Source: Callipepla californica brunnescens
Lineage: Eukaryota; Chordata; Aves; Galliformes; Odontophoridae
Assembly (NCBI GenBank): GCA_023055505.1
Contig: JALIRH010000005.1
Coordinates: 2,666,001-2,730,000 of the forward strand
Reading direction: 5' to 3'
DNA length: 64,000 nt
The position numbers and the translations under genes were made by a program. The notes beneath the pieces are model-generated. The model made no database searches and was not told the DNA's origin. It worked only from the letters and a program-made list of their open reading frames with translations. This document shows positions 1 to 13,157 of the stretch, piece by piece (position 1 is the first letter of the stretch; each line of letters opens with the position of its first letter).

Positions 1-3000
1 GATTAAGAGGAAGCGCGTGCCAGGTCTACTACAGAAAAAGAGTTCATAAAGTTTGGTAGCATGCAAACAGAAGTTTCTTGATATACATATTTAGATTTAA
101 TGGGAATTATCACAGTGCTTTGAGTGCTTCAAGACTACATTAACTAAGATGCACATAAACCTTACCTCACAAGAGACCTCAAATCTCCAGTTAGGGAAGA
201 AAGGAACAACAAGGCCATGAATCAGTAAAGTATGCAACTTCATATTCATGTTAGAATTCTATTTAAGGCAACACAGCAGAAGAAACTGAACAGCCCACTG
301 GTCTGTCAGACAGCACAGCCCATCATGTGGCACCCCTAAGCTTCATAACAAGCTGAATTTTTTATCCAAGGAAGAAGCACAAAAAAAATTAAAGAAATGA
401 AATCAAACCACTCCATGGTAAAATGTTACTGCAGATATCATACTCATTCCATACCCCACCTCAAGAGTCACATTATACTAGAAATTATGCAACATATCTC
501 AGTACAAGAAGAGTAGTCTCACAAAGCTTCAAGTACCTTCATAAAGGAGTGGTATGACAGACCCAAAACTGTTTCATTTCATCCATGCCCAGTGCCACCA
601 GCCTAGCCAGGACACCAAGCTGAAAACCCAAGAGAATTCTGATTCATAATGACTCCTGGCACTTCCACGAAGGTGAGCAGAGCTACCACAGCTCACAGGA
701 CATACATTTCAGCTCAGAGCTTCTCACACCTCAACTTCCATGCCTACCAGCACAACCCAACTCCTATGCCCACAGTTCAGCAGTGCTATTAGCCTGCAAG
801 CACAATCAGATCCAGTCACTGCTTGCCCTACCTGTGCACAGCAGTGCCTCCCTGACACCTGTCTGTTTTCCAGATCCTCAGAAAAGAAGCTGAAACACCA
901 TGCAGACTTGTCTGCTGGTATCCCTCAGCAGCACTACTCACAGCCCATTCTACCAGTTTTCCTCTTGCTGCTGTAGCAGCATGACCTTTCCATTATTGTT
1001 TCCTTGTCCTGGGCTCCTTCAGCATTTGCTATAATAGCACAGACTAGAAATAATTTCCTTTACTGGCTACTTCCATTAGGTATTGTACACTATTTTGTCA
1101 TTTTATTTACTGGACACTTACAGCGCAACAATAATGAATGTGTCCTTCTGACTAAAAATGACACCATTTTCTATCACTACTGAAGAAAAGAAAGAAAGGA
1201 AAAAAAAAACTCACGTTTCAAAGCCTTTCTGCTGACACTGGGTGATGAATACCTCCGAAGCAGTGTCCCAGGAGTGACAGCATCAAATAAGGTACAGACA
1301 TCTGACGGGAGCCTCGGCATTTAGAATTCTTTTACCTGATGCTTGCAGAGGATCACTCTGATGCTAAACTCCTGGTCTGCAGCTCTCCAGTTGCCAAGGG
1401 CAGGTATTCAGAGCTGCAAGCTTACATTGTACAGCTCTGCTGCACGAAGGTTTAATCTCGTTATGTGATAAATAGTCTTGACACTGAACGTGCCATGTGG
1501 CACACATCCAACTGGCTGCTTCAGTCCCTTCCCCATGCGAGTCCCACACAGCAAAGGGCAGCACCACAGCTGATGCTGCATGTAGTAAAGCCTAAGTAGC
1601 AGCTGACCGGATCAGAGTTGAATTGCCACAGCAAGCAAGCAGAACTGCTTGCAACATGAATGTTGGGATACAGTAAAATCTGAAGAATTAGTCAGCTTTC
1701 CAGATGCAAACTCACGGTTGACTTGCTACAGAACAGAACCCTCAGAGGGAAAACAATGAAAAAGATCCTACTACAAGCAAGACGTGGGTTTGCTGCTGAT
1801 TGTATTTTCATCCTGGCACATCATGTAACACATATGAAGTATTCCTGCAGTAAGGGACTACTCTGCTCTTTCACATGAGCTCACACATAGAGCGGAACCT
1901 TCCAAATCATTAAACACAGCTTCTGAAGCCAGCCCCACGATTACTTCCAGCATAAAAAAGCACTGTTAAAACAGCTGTTGTAGTATTCCCCCACATCGCA
2001 CCCCCCCAGTCCCGAATTCCTGACTGCAAGAAACCTTTGTTTTGCATCGCAGCTCACTCATGGACAGCCTATATCCATTTACTCCTGCATTCCCACCTAA
2101 ACTAACAGTGCCTAGCCACTTTCACTAACTTGCACAAAGCGTGTTCTGATTTTCTCATACAGGCAAGCTTGTACAGATAACTGAGCAATCCAAAAGCACC
2201 TAATCCCTTTTGCTTACAGGGAAATGTGTTATTCCTTCAGCTTTCAAGTATTTGAAGCCACAACTTGCGACAGTGCCTTCTTGCAGCTTCTTGCTGTTCA
2301 TTCAGTCATCCCTTGACAGAAAAACCCAGGCTAGGAAAGCCTGTTAGCATAAAACCTAGACATCTCTTATACAAATATGTGCTTTTAAATGTTATTTCTC
2401 ACACATTTCTGAAGGATGAAGTGACTCCATTTGGAGTACTGTACTATCATGGGATGAAGAGTTTCTGTACAACTGAGCTACTCTTTCAAGTGTAAAACTC
2501 GTTTGCTTCATATTTTACGGCTATCTCCCATGAACCGTGCTCCTGCCCAGAGTTGCAAGCATGTGAGCCATTAAACTCACTTGAAATCACATGGTTTTGA
2601 TTACCACTCTCCATTTGCTTCCCCCCTGCCCCTTTAATTTTTTTTAAACATTCAGGGTTCAGCATTTAAGTCCACAGCTGCTACAAACTAAAGCAAGCTG
2701 GCATCTCTTGCACATAATTACTTCAGAAGTTTGGGTTTCAAGCTTCTCAAGTCCTGCAGTAACAAAGACATGTTTTGTAACAGTTGGAAGTCCTTCTCCA
2801 CATTAATAATTGCTTACTTGCAAGTGAATTAATTGATTTTTACCTAAACTATATTTTAAATGCAACTTTCAAGTCTTCAGACTGCCCTACAACAAAACTT
2901 TTAAACATAATAAAGCACACAAAACGTTATAGAACAAATGGCACTGCAAGTAAACCCATCTTACAGCAAACAATAAAGGGTATTTTCCCATACAAATGGA

Positions 3001-4252
3001 GAAAATTAGTTCCTAGCCTTGCAACAGTTATTTATTTGCAAGGCAGCCTTGCTACTACATTTTCTTCCCAAAACTTGATTTTTGGCCAAGCTGCAGACCT
3101 CTTATTGAATTAAGCTTTCTAACCAGGACTTTTCCTGTTCACTTCTACACTCAAGAAGTTTCACAACAAAGTTACAAAGTCAGTTCAAAACACCATGGGC
3201 TCCAGCAATGATGATGATGAAGTTTCCCAGTTACAACAGGGAGTAATGTAACACCAAGCCCATCTGCAAATCTCACATTCTAGGAGATTCCTTTCAGCTT
3301 TGCTAGATGCATAACCTAAGCACGCTTTTCACTTGCGGGCCTAGGAACTCCCTGTCCTTAGGAAAAAAAAACAGGTGCATCACTATCTCCAAGCCCCAGA
3401 CAGGACACCTTATCTTAACACTTAGGAGAAAGTAGAGGAGAAAAAAAAAAAAAAAAAAGTCTGTGGGAGCAGCTGCACAAATACTGCAGCTGCCAGAGAC
3501 AGAGCTACTCTCCAGCATCCAGATTTCATGTTTTGTGTTGTGCAATACACTCAGCAGCAGATAACCACAGCAACTTCCCATGCATGTGACACGGGGTTTT
3601 GATCTCAGCTGTAGCTGTGAGGCAAAAATCTCCGCACACAGCCACCAGGAGAGACACTCAGATTTGTGTGCCTAGAGAACAGCTGGACACCCAGAGCCTT
3701 AGGGAAAACTCCCAGGCATAAAAGGTTATAGAATAAATACACTCCTTGCTGTGACTTCTTGTAGACAATACCTTGGAATTATCATAGAAAGCAAAGTTCC
3801 GTAAGGCTCAGGGATTTACATGAACTTTTTACTCAAGATGCTTCAAGTCACTAGTTCCTACCCGTCCTAATGCCCACGCATTTCCCACTGAAGTACACAA
3901 CCATTCCAGGACACCAAGGGCCTATGCCAAGCCGTCTGCTGCAATCATTCAGCTTCTTCAAACAAGAGGCAAAATTATCAGGTTATTTTTCTCCCAGTTA
4001 ACGAACATCCAAACAAAACAGAACTGTGACAACAGACAGCCGTGATGGGCCAAAGTCCTCCCTGCAGCCCAGCACACTAACTTGGGCTAAAGTTTAGGTC
4101 TAAGTAACAAGCAGAACCAACACAAGCACAGGATGTCACTCTCAACTGGCTACACTCTTAAATCTAGGTTTTTAGTAACCACAACATCTCACAGCAAGCA
4201 TTTGTGCCTCTGAATTACACCTTATTTAAGTCTTACTAGGACACAGTCTTAC
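1..4252. other. No identifiable gene; probably within or beyond a minus-strand transcription unit
   Basis: Ordinary AT-rich sequence with more A and C on the plus strand. The only exon-like item is a weak minus-strand block at 1,301-1,215 (donor AAAC followed by GTGAGT, poor acceptor). Short open frames are chance. Nothing else recognised apart from an A-tract at 3,441-3,458. Confidence 0.6.
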
Positions 4253-4317
4253 CTCCTTCCATTTGTTGTGAATCCACCATTCCTGCTCTTAAATATGCCC
4301 TTCTTCGGGCCACTGTG
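4253..4317 (-). other. Candidate minus-strand exon
   Basis: A 65-base block with a good polypyrimidine acceptor (CAACTTTTCTTCTAG) and donor GAG followed by GTAAGA. Two frames are open. One reads TVARRRAYLRAGMVDSQQ and continues in frame into a weaker candidate exon at 1,301-1,215, whose frame begins VCTLFDAVTPGT. I do not recognise the product. It could be a downstream exon of the transcript starting in the CpG island. Confidence 0.28.
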
Positions 4318-4371
4318 CTAGAAGAAAAGTTGTCCTTTCTCTCAGGTAAGCAGTGATAGGATGAGAGATAA

Positions 4372-4607
4372 CAGCCTTTAAGTTGCACCAGGGGAGGTTC
4401 AGATTGGATATTAGGAAGAATATCTTCTCAGAAGGAATGGTGGTGCATTGTCACAGGCTGCTCAGGGAGGTGGTGGAATCACCATCCCTGAAGGTGTTCA
4501 GGAACTGTGAAGATGTGGCACTAAAGGACTCAGATAGAAGGTATGGTGGGGGTGGGTTGCACTGGATGACCTTTTCCAACTTTAATAATTCCATGATTCT
4601 GTTATCC
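4372..4607 (+). mobile_element. CR1 LINE fragment
   Basis: Plus-strand CR1 3' end: GATTGGATATTAGGAAGAAT, GCTCAGGGAGGTGGTGGAA, ACCATCCCTGAAGGTGTTCA, and the tail CCATGATTCTG. The internal GGTATGGTGGGGGTGGGTTG marks the subfamily with a GGTGGGGATGGG-type segment, also seen in the copy at 36.4 kb. It is 5' truncated. Confidence 0.9.
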
Positions 4608-5931
4608 TAGGAAGCCACCTCTGCTCACCCTTCCCATACCAATCAAGCTTTTTAAGCTTCTATAGCACTTAGCATCTGTTCAGTTTGACAGGCAGAGATC
4701 AGCAATCCAGTTAGATCTCCAAACCACTCTAGAAATGACAGCAAAGGTAAGAAAAGAACAGGATAAACCAGTTAATCCTTGAAAGTGAAAGATGCACAAC
4801 ATTGTCTCTTCTAAAGATGCACTCTTCTTAACTGACATAACACTTAACTACACAGAACATAAAAAAAAAAAAAAGAAGAAGAAAAAATCACAAGCAGCTA
4901 CATAAACCCTACCAAGAAATTCAACACAAATTGCTGAAGTTTATCTTGCTGGGCCATGGCACGCAGAAGCCCCTCTAAATGAAGTAGTAGTACAGCAAAC
5001 AGCACAAGTTTGTTAAAGTTAAGAGCACTGTGCTCCTTCAATGCCCCCAGCCTAGTGAAGAGTGGATTTTGATCAGAAAGGCCTAACAAAACCAGAGATG
5101 GACTGGACAAACAGGACAAACTCAAAAGAGTTAACAGGTAAATAGCTTCTCATTTGCAGTCATGGTCTGCAATCTCAGTGCAGGTGGTTTGCATTCTCAG
5201 GGGAACTTGTTTTTTTCACTGCTTGCCAGTGACATAGAAGTAGAAATAAGAACTGTGCAGGTGACAAGTAGCAAGGAAGTTGCTAGAGACAAACAGGAAA
5301 GGCGGCTGACAGCCACCAATCTGTGCATTCCTGTTCAACAGATGCATAAGTAGCAAAGAACTGACAATATCTGAGAGTTACGAGGGTCTGCTCAGTATAA
5401 CCACTCTGCTGCCAGCATCACCACCAGATGATTTAATGAGAACAGAGAAAGCTGCAGTATATCTTTATACTGCAACAGGACTGCGCCTGAAGTATCACCT
5501 CCAGTGAGAATATTCAAACATTTAAGAGTTTCAGAGAACTGGAAACTATTTCAAGGGGAGAAAAAAGAACAGGAGAATGTATTGATGGAACTGGGCTTTC
5601 CACTTCTAAGAAAGAAGTGAAAAAAGGGAAAGATAGTAACTCCACAGGGAGCAGAAACATGAAAAGAAAAGGCTATCAAACATACAAAAAGCCAGTAAGA
5701 ACCAGAGCTAACAGGGCTGGTAGCTAAAGACAGTCAAACACAACAAGAAGTATAGCACATACTGTAAAGACTGACAATGACAACACTGCGCTGAAATTGT
5801 CAACTGTTAGTAAAAATAGGACACACCAGCCAGTAAAGGGAGAAAACACACTTTCTGCCACTGTTTTATTTGCCTGAGAATTTCAAGAGAATACACCCTT
5901 CACTTTTCTTCAGGTCTGACTGCTAACTTAC

Positions 5932-5995
5932 AGTCTGTTCACCCACAGAAGAGTCCACAAACTGTAGCACTGGGATGGCATTTAACTGCCACAGT
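5932..5995 (-). other. Candidate minus-strand exon
   Basis: A 64-base block with acceptor TTCTTAGTGCAG and donor ACT followed by GTAAGTTAG. One frame is open and reads LWQLNAIPVLQFVDSS. Joined to the exon at 7,898-7,745 in its open frame, it reaches a stop within a few codons. It would therefore be either the end of a roughly 50-residue membrane microprotein or non-coding. No family recognised. Confidence 0.25.
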
Positions 5996-6825
5996 CTGCA
6001 CTAAGAATTTTTAGAAAGACACTCAGGTCAAGCACTCCCCCACCAAACACATATAAAGCAAAGTAGCAGCAGCTCCAGGAAGAAAGCATATTTCTAAAGG
6101 CCATCAGGTCACCATAAACACCAAGCAGCCTGCAGCGAAGACAGCAAAGTGTAATAGGATGCAAATCACTTCAAGCTACCCACTGTGAATTATAACTCTA
6201 TTTTTCCCTGGTGTGTTTTAAAAATCATATACTGAATCAAGCAACAGGAGCCAAAGAGGTCCTGAGAGCTGCTGTGTGCCATAGCCACACCGGGAGCTCA
6301 CAGGGGATTTCTGTTTCTTGTTACTTCTCAAGATACTGCCTCATTAGGAATCCAACTTATTACTCAGGAGGCAATTGGATCTTCATTTCCGGCTCTCTGA
6401 ACCCTATTTTCAGAAAACTGAACCCAGTTTCAGGATCAGGACTTAAAGCCACCATCACACATTTAGTCTTTCATGTATACATGTACTTAATTCCAAAATA
6501 AACCCTACTTTATCTCATTTCAGAATGGAAGCAGAGAAAAGACCATACAAAAAAAAAAAAAAACAAAAACGCAGCTGGGAGACAAGGCAGCAAATCAAAG
6601 GCACAGTAGACATCACTTTAGACATAACACAAAGACGCAAGTTTCAGGAACAATTATTTTTAACACAGCCCACAGTGTCACATAGTGGATGATGCTTTTT
6701 GCAATAACAAAGTCTGCCCCAACACAAGAATTTCATGAGGATGGGAGATCAAACTTCACTCTGCTTTTCCCACTGCCTGCAACTCTGCGTGCCTTTATGA
6801 GCACAGCACACTGCTTAGCTGATTT

Positions 6826-7132
6826 CATAGAATGGTTCGGGTTGGAAGGGACCTTTAAGGTCACCTAGTTCCAAGCCCCTGCTGCAGGTAGGGACACCTG
6901 CCTCTAGACCAGGTTGCAGCCCCATCCAGCCTGGCCTTGAATGCTCCCAGGGAGGGGGCATCCACAACCACATTGGGCAACCTGTTCCAGTGCCTCACCA
7001 CCCTCACAGTAATGAATTTCTTCCTGATACCTAATCTAAACCTACTGTCTTCCAGTTTAAAATCATTTCCCCTTGTCTTGTTGTTACATGCCCTTATAAA
7101 AAGTCCCTCCTCAGCTTTCCTGTAGGGAGGAT
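6826..7132 (-). mobile_element. CR1 LINE, 5'-truncated 3' end
   Basis: The plus strand shows the reverse complement of a CR1 3' end: CATAGAATGGTTCGGGTTGG, then the usual order of TTCAAGGCCAGGCTGGATGG (on minus), the GGTGGTGAGGCACTGGAAC block, and further upstream element sequence reaching the AGGAAAGCTGAGGAGGGAC ledge. It is well preserved relative to the other copies, so probably one of the younger insertions here. Confidence 0.92.
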
Positions 7133-7744
7133 TTCTGGCACAAAGCCTTGTCCCTTACGTAGGTAACGTGCCCTCCCTTAACTCTTCACCCAAGGGGAAC
7201 CCAACTCCTGGACACAAGAGAGTCACCGTAGAGGTACAGAACTACACCACCACTGAAGCATTTAACAGCTTCATAATACAGTTGATTTAAGAAGAGTTAT
7301 TCTTTTCTCCCAGCACAAAAAAATTCAGATAAATATTAGACAGATTCAGAGCATTATCTCTTTACTTGCACAAGGAAAAAGTTTGGCTTCTTGTTTCTAC
7401 CTATACAGGACAAGGGCACCTAACTAAAAACAGCCATGCAGTTTATCTCCAGTTCTGTCATGCAAAGTCACACGCAATTTATGTGCTGCTGAAAGAACAC
7501 CCCCACCCCTCATTTGACAGCCTACATGCATGTTACTAAGAACAAACAGATAAACTTTCTGCACACCCCAAACACTGAGAAGAAAAAAAAAAAATACATA
7601 CATAGACAACTGCTGCCTTATCCTGAAAAGGAACCTGCCTGGTAACTCTAAAATCCACTGAAGATCCCCTAACTCTTAGGCAATTACAATTTAAGCGTTC
7701 ATTTTAAGTTTGTCCCAGTGAGCTTGCTATCAATGAAAGCCTAC

Positions 7745-7898
7745 CACACACGCGTTTACAAAGAAGGAAAAAAGATGTTAAGACGAGCACCGTCAGTCCG
7801 AAGACCAGTATTAGCGAGGGGATGAAAGAACGCACAAAGGTCTTCTTCTGATACCGAGTCCCACAAGTAGCCGGATCGCACATCCTTCGCTCGCATCC
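7745..7898 (-). other. Candidate exon 2 of an unidentified minus-strand transcript from the CpG island
   Basis: A strong acceptor (TTTGTTGCTTTCAG) is followed by 154 bases and a donor GTGTGTG followed by GTAGGC. It would splice to first exons ending at 8,097 or 8,471. All three frames contain an ATG or open stretch. One frame starts MCDPATCGTRYQKK and carries a hydrophobic run, SFIPSLILVFGLTVLVLTSF, that looks like a single membrane span. Another frame starts MRAKDVRSGYLWD and is open back through the 8,471 first exon to an ATG near 8,555, but stops inside this exon. I do not recognise any of these products. The exon may be coding, or part of a 5' UTR or lncRNA. Existence of a transcript is more likely than any particular protein. 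Confidence 0.42.
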
Positions 7899-8560
7899 CT
7901 GAAAGCAACAAAGGCGTGCTGCTGCCGGCTCCTCGGGGAGGCTAAGGGCAGCACACAGCCGCACGGAACGCGGCACCCCTCGGTAAGGCAGAGCAGCCGA
8001 GGACGCACCGACAGCTGCCAGCCCTCTGCATGCTGTACCACTCCGTTTTGCACTGCGACAGAAATCGCAGCCTCTGCCCGGCACGAGGGCTCCTACCTTC
8101 CGCAAGCGGGGTCGATGCTCTCCCCCATAAGCTTCCCGAGGCAAATTCGGGAGCCGTGGCAGCTGGGTTTAGCCCGCTTGCACTTCCAAGTTGCCCTTCC
8201 TTTCCCTTCTCGGCAGCGCTCGGAGACGGCTCCCGCCGGCCGTCCCTAAGGAAGCAGCCCAACAAGTTGGGAAGAGCGGCTGTGCCGCGGATGCGTGCAC
8301 GCACAGCCCAGGGGCTGGAGCAGCCTCCCAGGGCCGGCCCTCAGACGCAGCCCCGGGTTTCACGTTTCATTGGCAGCTCTGGAGGAAGCCAGCCGCCTGC
8401 CCGCTGGACGTGCCGCATCCCACCGCTAGCATTCCCCTGCACCGGCTCGGACGATGCCGGAGCTACTCACCGCCGCTGCACAACTCTCTGCTGCCTGGCT
8501 CACAGGGGTTCCCCTCTCTCGTGACACGCGTGGAAGACGGCAAGCGACGGATGCCGAGCA
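7790..8560. promoter_or_regulatory. CpG island, probable promoter
   Basis: The only CpG-dense, GC-rich stretch in an otherwise CpG-poor window, with CpGs throughout (for example ACGCGG, GCCGGCC, GCCGCGG, CCGCCGCTGC). In birds such islands nearly always mark promoters. Minus-strand splice donors sit inside it at 8,471 (GCGGCG followed by GTGAGT) and 8,097 (GCGGAAG followed by GTAGGA). A matching acceptor lies at its left edge, which points to transcription leftwards. No TATA box was identified. The gene driven from here could not be named. Numerous open frames across it on both strands reflect high GC, not coding. Confidence 0.8.
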
Positions 8561-11500
8561 CCATCCCCCTAGGCAAATTTCTTCCCCTCCCACCCCAAGG
8601 GTTTTTTCCGCGGGCAGTCCCTCTAGTTAGCTAGACATGCTTCAGTGGCTGTGAGCCACCTGTGCCGGGCAGCCTGCAGCTCTGAGTTACAGAACAAGAG
8701 CTTCGCCCCACACAGACCAGACGGGGGTCCCTTCCAGACTGCTACACTCAGGACAGCGTGCGTTCTGTGCAGGGTTAACTGACTCCGAAGAATTTACTGA
8801 TCACAGTACTTCTAAAAAAGCACAGCATGACACTTCCAAAGCTGGAACAGAGGTCCACAGACCTCGCACACCGATGGCAAAGCCTGGCTCACTTCCAGTC
8901 ACACGGCAGGCATTGGTTGGGGGAAGGGGCTGCTGAGTGAAACCGACAAGTTCGGAACTAAGAAAGTTATACTCAACCCCAGATTTCCACACTGCTGCAC
9001 GTGCAACTTGGACAGACCTGGACAGCCATACAAACTTCCCTCCTGCTACTCATATATCACAGTTCTGCTGGTCCCAGCACCAACTCCCACACCCACAGCA
9101 CAGCAGCACCAAAAAAATCCCAGCTACTACAGGAATTAGTTGTAGCCTTTTTAAGGAAAGCAGTTTTCTAAGAAGTTTCACAAGACTAGGAAAATTTTTA
9201 GTAGATAAGTTATGAATATTTATATACTGCAATGAGCAATAAACTACAGCTTGCAGCAGGAATCCCACCATAATGGAGCAACTTCTGCTTGTAACATAGA
9301 AGTGTATCCAGGAGCCTGGTTATCCATAGTGAATCTGATGGCTGAAATTACCACCTTTTCCACCTCCAATTCTAGGCAACTGAATTTCCAGTGCAACCTG
9401 TAGCTGTACTCAACATCACTGCATTTCCTAACTACGTGCTCTGCTTTATATAGGTGAGATAACATAGAACACAAGAAGTGAACATTACAGAGCAAGTCAG
9501 AGAGAAGATCCATAATGTTTCCCTTGAAATAAAGCTTTTCCTTCTCTTCCCTTCTGTACATGTGCTCAGAATAAGGCAGTGTTTAGTTTGGATTCCAGTA
9601 TTCAGCAGGGAATGTCTCCTACTTCTGTAAGAGCCCAAACACTTTTTTTTAATCTAGCCTACTTCCTTCAAGTCTGAGCTGTTGAGTCTAGAGTTGTACC
9701 CAAAACATTATGAATAACAGATGAGATTGTACTGGACACACAGAAGGAAGCTGATTCAACCACGGCCTGACTGATGGTCAGGCATGTGTGAGTGTACCAA
9801 GTCCTGCTAGTGCTCTCCTTAGAACTGGAAAGCTGTCAGGAGCCACAGAGTAAAGCTTTAATAGATAGTGAGAATTAACGGTGTGGCAGACCAACACAAA
9901 CAAGGAAACAAGACAACAGGTCAGATATCTAAAAAAACTTCTCAACTAATTCTCGTGTCAGTCCCCAGCAGCTGCAAGATTTGAGTCTTTCACAAGGCTG
10001 TTGCCAGCATCTCAGATTATAACTGCTTTTACAACACTTGGCTTTAATTTCCTCAACTTCTTCCAATACTGCTTTCAGATTACTTTGGAATCGGCCCTTA
10101 CTAGCAAAAACAGACTATGCTTTCTCAGCCATAAAGCAAAGTTGGGCTTCCTGGGCAGGCAGAAGGATAACTGACCCTGTGCCTTTGGTCAGAAGTACAG
10201 AACAGGAGAACATGCATCCCTACAGGGAATGACAGCACAGAGGAAGGAGTAAAAGAAAATTCTCCAGCATCACCATTCCAACAGTGAAACTTATTTTAGC
10301 GCTCAACACTCAAAGTAGCAAATCAAAGCAATTCTCAGCCTGTTTGCACAACACATTTTACCCCTGAACATTTTACTTCTCTATCTCTGTAAAGGATAAA
10401 AAAAAACTTTTGATCTATGCATTTCCACAAGTTGCCTTCCTAAGTGGCCAAAGAGCATCTCACAGAGGCCTCTGCACCCTGAAAAAAAGAAAAAGAATTA
10501 GTATTACTTTGTAAGTGAAAGCCACAGAAAGAGGGGAATCTTCCTAGAAGCTGAAATTCCTTTACAGGCAGAAATCATTTTTCCCTCATCCATGCTGGGA
10601 ACACTGATAGCACAAAAAATATTTCTTCCCTTTGAAAAGTGAGAGACCCATACTGCAGCACTTCTTCTCTGCTACACATTCCATAAATCTCTTCAGCTGT
10701 CCATTTTGCAGCTGCAGCAGCCTAGCATTGAAATAGACTGTCACAATAGAAAATGCTTGGTGCACAATCTTTGTGCAGTTCATTTTATGGGGAGTGATAT
10801 CATGTAAGTCGAACCAGAAAGCACCATGGTTTCAACAAATCCCACATCAAGCTGGCAGGAATGTCTGCCCCAAGCCATAACACAGAGCAGACTCCTGCCA
10901 ACACAGTCCTAACCATTTCCACCTCACTCACCTCCCCAGCACCCTCACCACACTTCGGATTTAAATTTTACTCCCCTCCCCTTCCACATTATTTGTTCCC
11001 TCAGCCTCATGCAGCAAACTCTAGGTATTTTATGCCTTCAAATTACACAGGCTGCTTAAGCATCATAGTTTGTGTTAGCTGATAACAAGAAATTGAAGTT
11101 AAAAACATGGAGGTCTAACCTCCTTAGTTAAATCTGTTTGTTTATCAGGAAAGTTGTATTGTCAACATGAATGATTTCAGCATGGATTAAAAACTATTTA
11201 GTCTCATCTTTTCAAACTAGTATTTTGGAGTCCAGAGATAAACAAGTCATGAACAGTTAACAACAATATGTAGTACGTAGAATCTGAAAAAAGGTTGAAA
11301 TGCACTGTTCAATGGTCCAAATCCAGAAGACCCATTAAAATAATTTTAACTTTGTTATTACTGTTTTTATCTGGTTATTATAAACTCATGGATTTTTTTC
11401 TTCTCAGATGAGGCCCTTAACATTTCCTCTATCTTTGAGCAATCAGTCTAAGAAAGTATAACATTCCACTTGCAGAACAACCAGTAACAAAGATTGTCTT

Positions 11501-12342
11501 CTCATAGTGATATTGTACTATATCTCAGCATCTGTTGCAATGAAAATATTATGCTGCTATATCCTGATATTCAGTAGCAGGATGAAAACTACAGGTAGAT
11601 TTATTTTGCTGATGCATTTAAAATGTGTGCAAGCTCACAGGTAAAATTCAATAGCACAGTTATGATCCTAGCCTGGCCATCTTCTCAAGTCCCTAGGAAA
11701 TAAAGATAGATATGTTCTTATGTACACCAACAGCAAACAGAAGCTCCATTTACATCACCTCCCAGTAGACTAGATGGAAAAAAAGAAACACCCACCCTGC
11801 AAAACAGTACTAAATTTACAAGGGAAAAACAGCATCCCACAGAGACCTGGCTGCAGGAATAAGAGCATAAACAGTGATGAATTTAGCATAGTTATGCCAG
11901 CAGGCAAGGAGTTCAGTAAAGCATCCTCAGTGAAGCTATAGAAGCATCACTGCATCTGTATTTCACAGCCATCTCCAGTGAGCATGTGTGATGATCTTGC
12001 CAAAATAGGCAAGAGTGATGGAAGCATAGCTAAGTTTCATGTTACTGAAAGATTATTTTAAGGAATGAATCACCAAAGAGGACTGCTAAATAGCCTTAAT
12101 TTCATCCCAGAGAGTCACTGGGTCAAGACTGCTGCTATCAAGACTTGCACAGTCCCTGAGAACCAAACACAGCGTATCTCAAATCACACACCTCTCACCT
12201 TTTCATTCCTCTCTAGGTACCTTTTATCAGGTCTCACTAACAGTGATTGCTGCACTTCAGTTTTAACATGTATGTTATCTCTCAGTACACAGTAATCAGG
12301 TCTTATTGTCTCCATCACTGAATGCAGAATTAAACTAGCAGG

Positions 12343-12382
12343 AAAAAAAAAGCCAGAAAAAAAAAAAAAAAAAAAAAAAAAA
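12343..12382. repeat. A-tract
   Basis: Eight As, then AGCCAG, then 26 consecutive As. Low complexity; the last part of a group of long A-tracts lying on the plus strand. Confidence 0.9.
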
Positions 12383-13103
12383 CCAGCAGAAATGAGATTC
12401 CACTAATATTTGCTGGCTGCTAGCTTGGACCTCTTCCATCTGTGAAAACAGCAAAAAAGACAAACTAGCAAAACCATATGGATTTAAATGGAACAGACTG
12501 CACGCAGTCCTCACTACCATCCTGTAGCAGGCCAGCTAGAAACTCTCAGAGCATCACCAAACTTTGCAGCACTGTAACACAGCAATGAGAGCTTGAACAG
12601 CTACAGCTCCCTACTCCATCCGGAGAGCTAATGGAATTGTTCAACACTGACAGCTGCTCTACATTTACTCTGCTCTACTCTTTGTTTTGTGAGCTGTCAG
12701 AATCGCCCAGTTAAGCTCCTCACATTCCAACAAGAGATTCAAATGACAGAGAGCTCTAGCAATAGATTCAATGTTACAGGAATATATATCAGTGCCACGT
12801 CACCCCTTTCTCTTTAATTCTGCTGGACACATCCAGAGATACAGGATTGTCTGTTGTACCTCCAACAGTCACTCTTACTCTAAAACACTACCTATAGCTC
12901 TTGAGCCATTTAATTTCAATAGTACAGCAAAATAAGGCTTTCATCTTCATAACTCAAAAGCCATGGTTTGTCACCCTGCTGATATTCTTCTGATCAAACA
13001 TACATGGAGACCTCTTTATGTTATATATTACACCGGTACCCTTCTGGCATCTGCCCTGTTACACAGTACACCAATAAATTTTCTTTTAAATGTTGTTTGT
13101 CAG

Positions 13104-13157
13104 GGGAGGTGGGTTTTTTTTTGTTGGTGGTGGTGGTTTTTTTGTTTGTTTGTTTCT
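13104..13157. repeat. T/G-rich low-complexity tract
   Basis: A run of T-tracts separated by GG and GTGGTGG, ending in TTTGTTTG repeats. It lies inside a long chance open frame. Confidence 0.85.

Noticed and set aside
7704..8144. 146-codon minus-strand open frame read without splicing
   Set aside because: It has no ATG at its left-hand start (it begins at a TTG) and it reads straight through a likely intron. Only the exon 2 part is considered plausible.
8030..8634. Two overlapping plus-strand open frames of 147-164 codons
   Set aside because: They lie across the CpG island, where stops are rare. Arg, Pro, Ala and Ser richness is typical of translated GC-rich promoter DNA.
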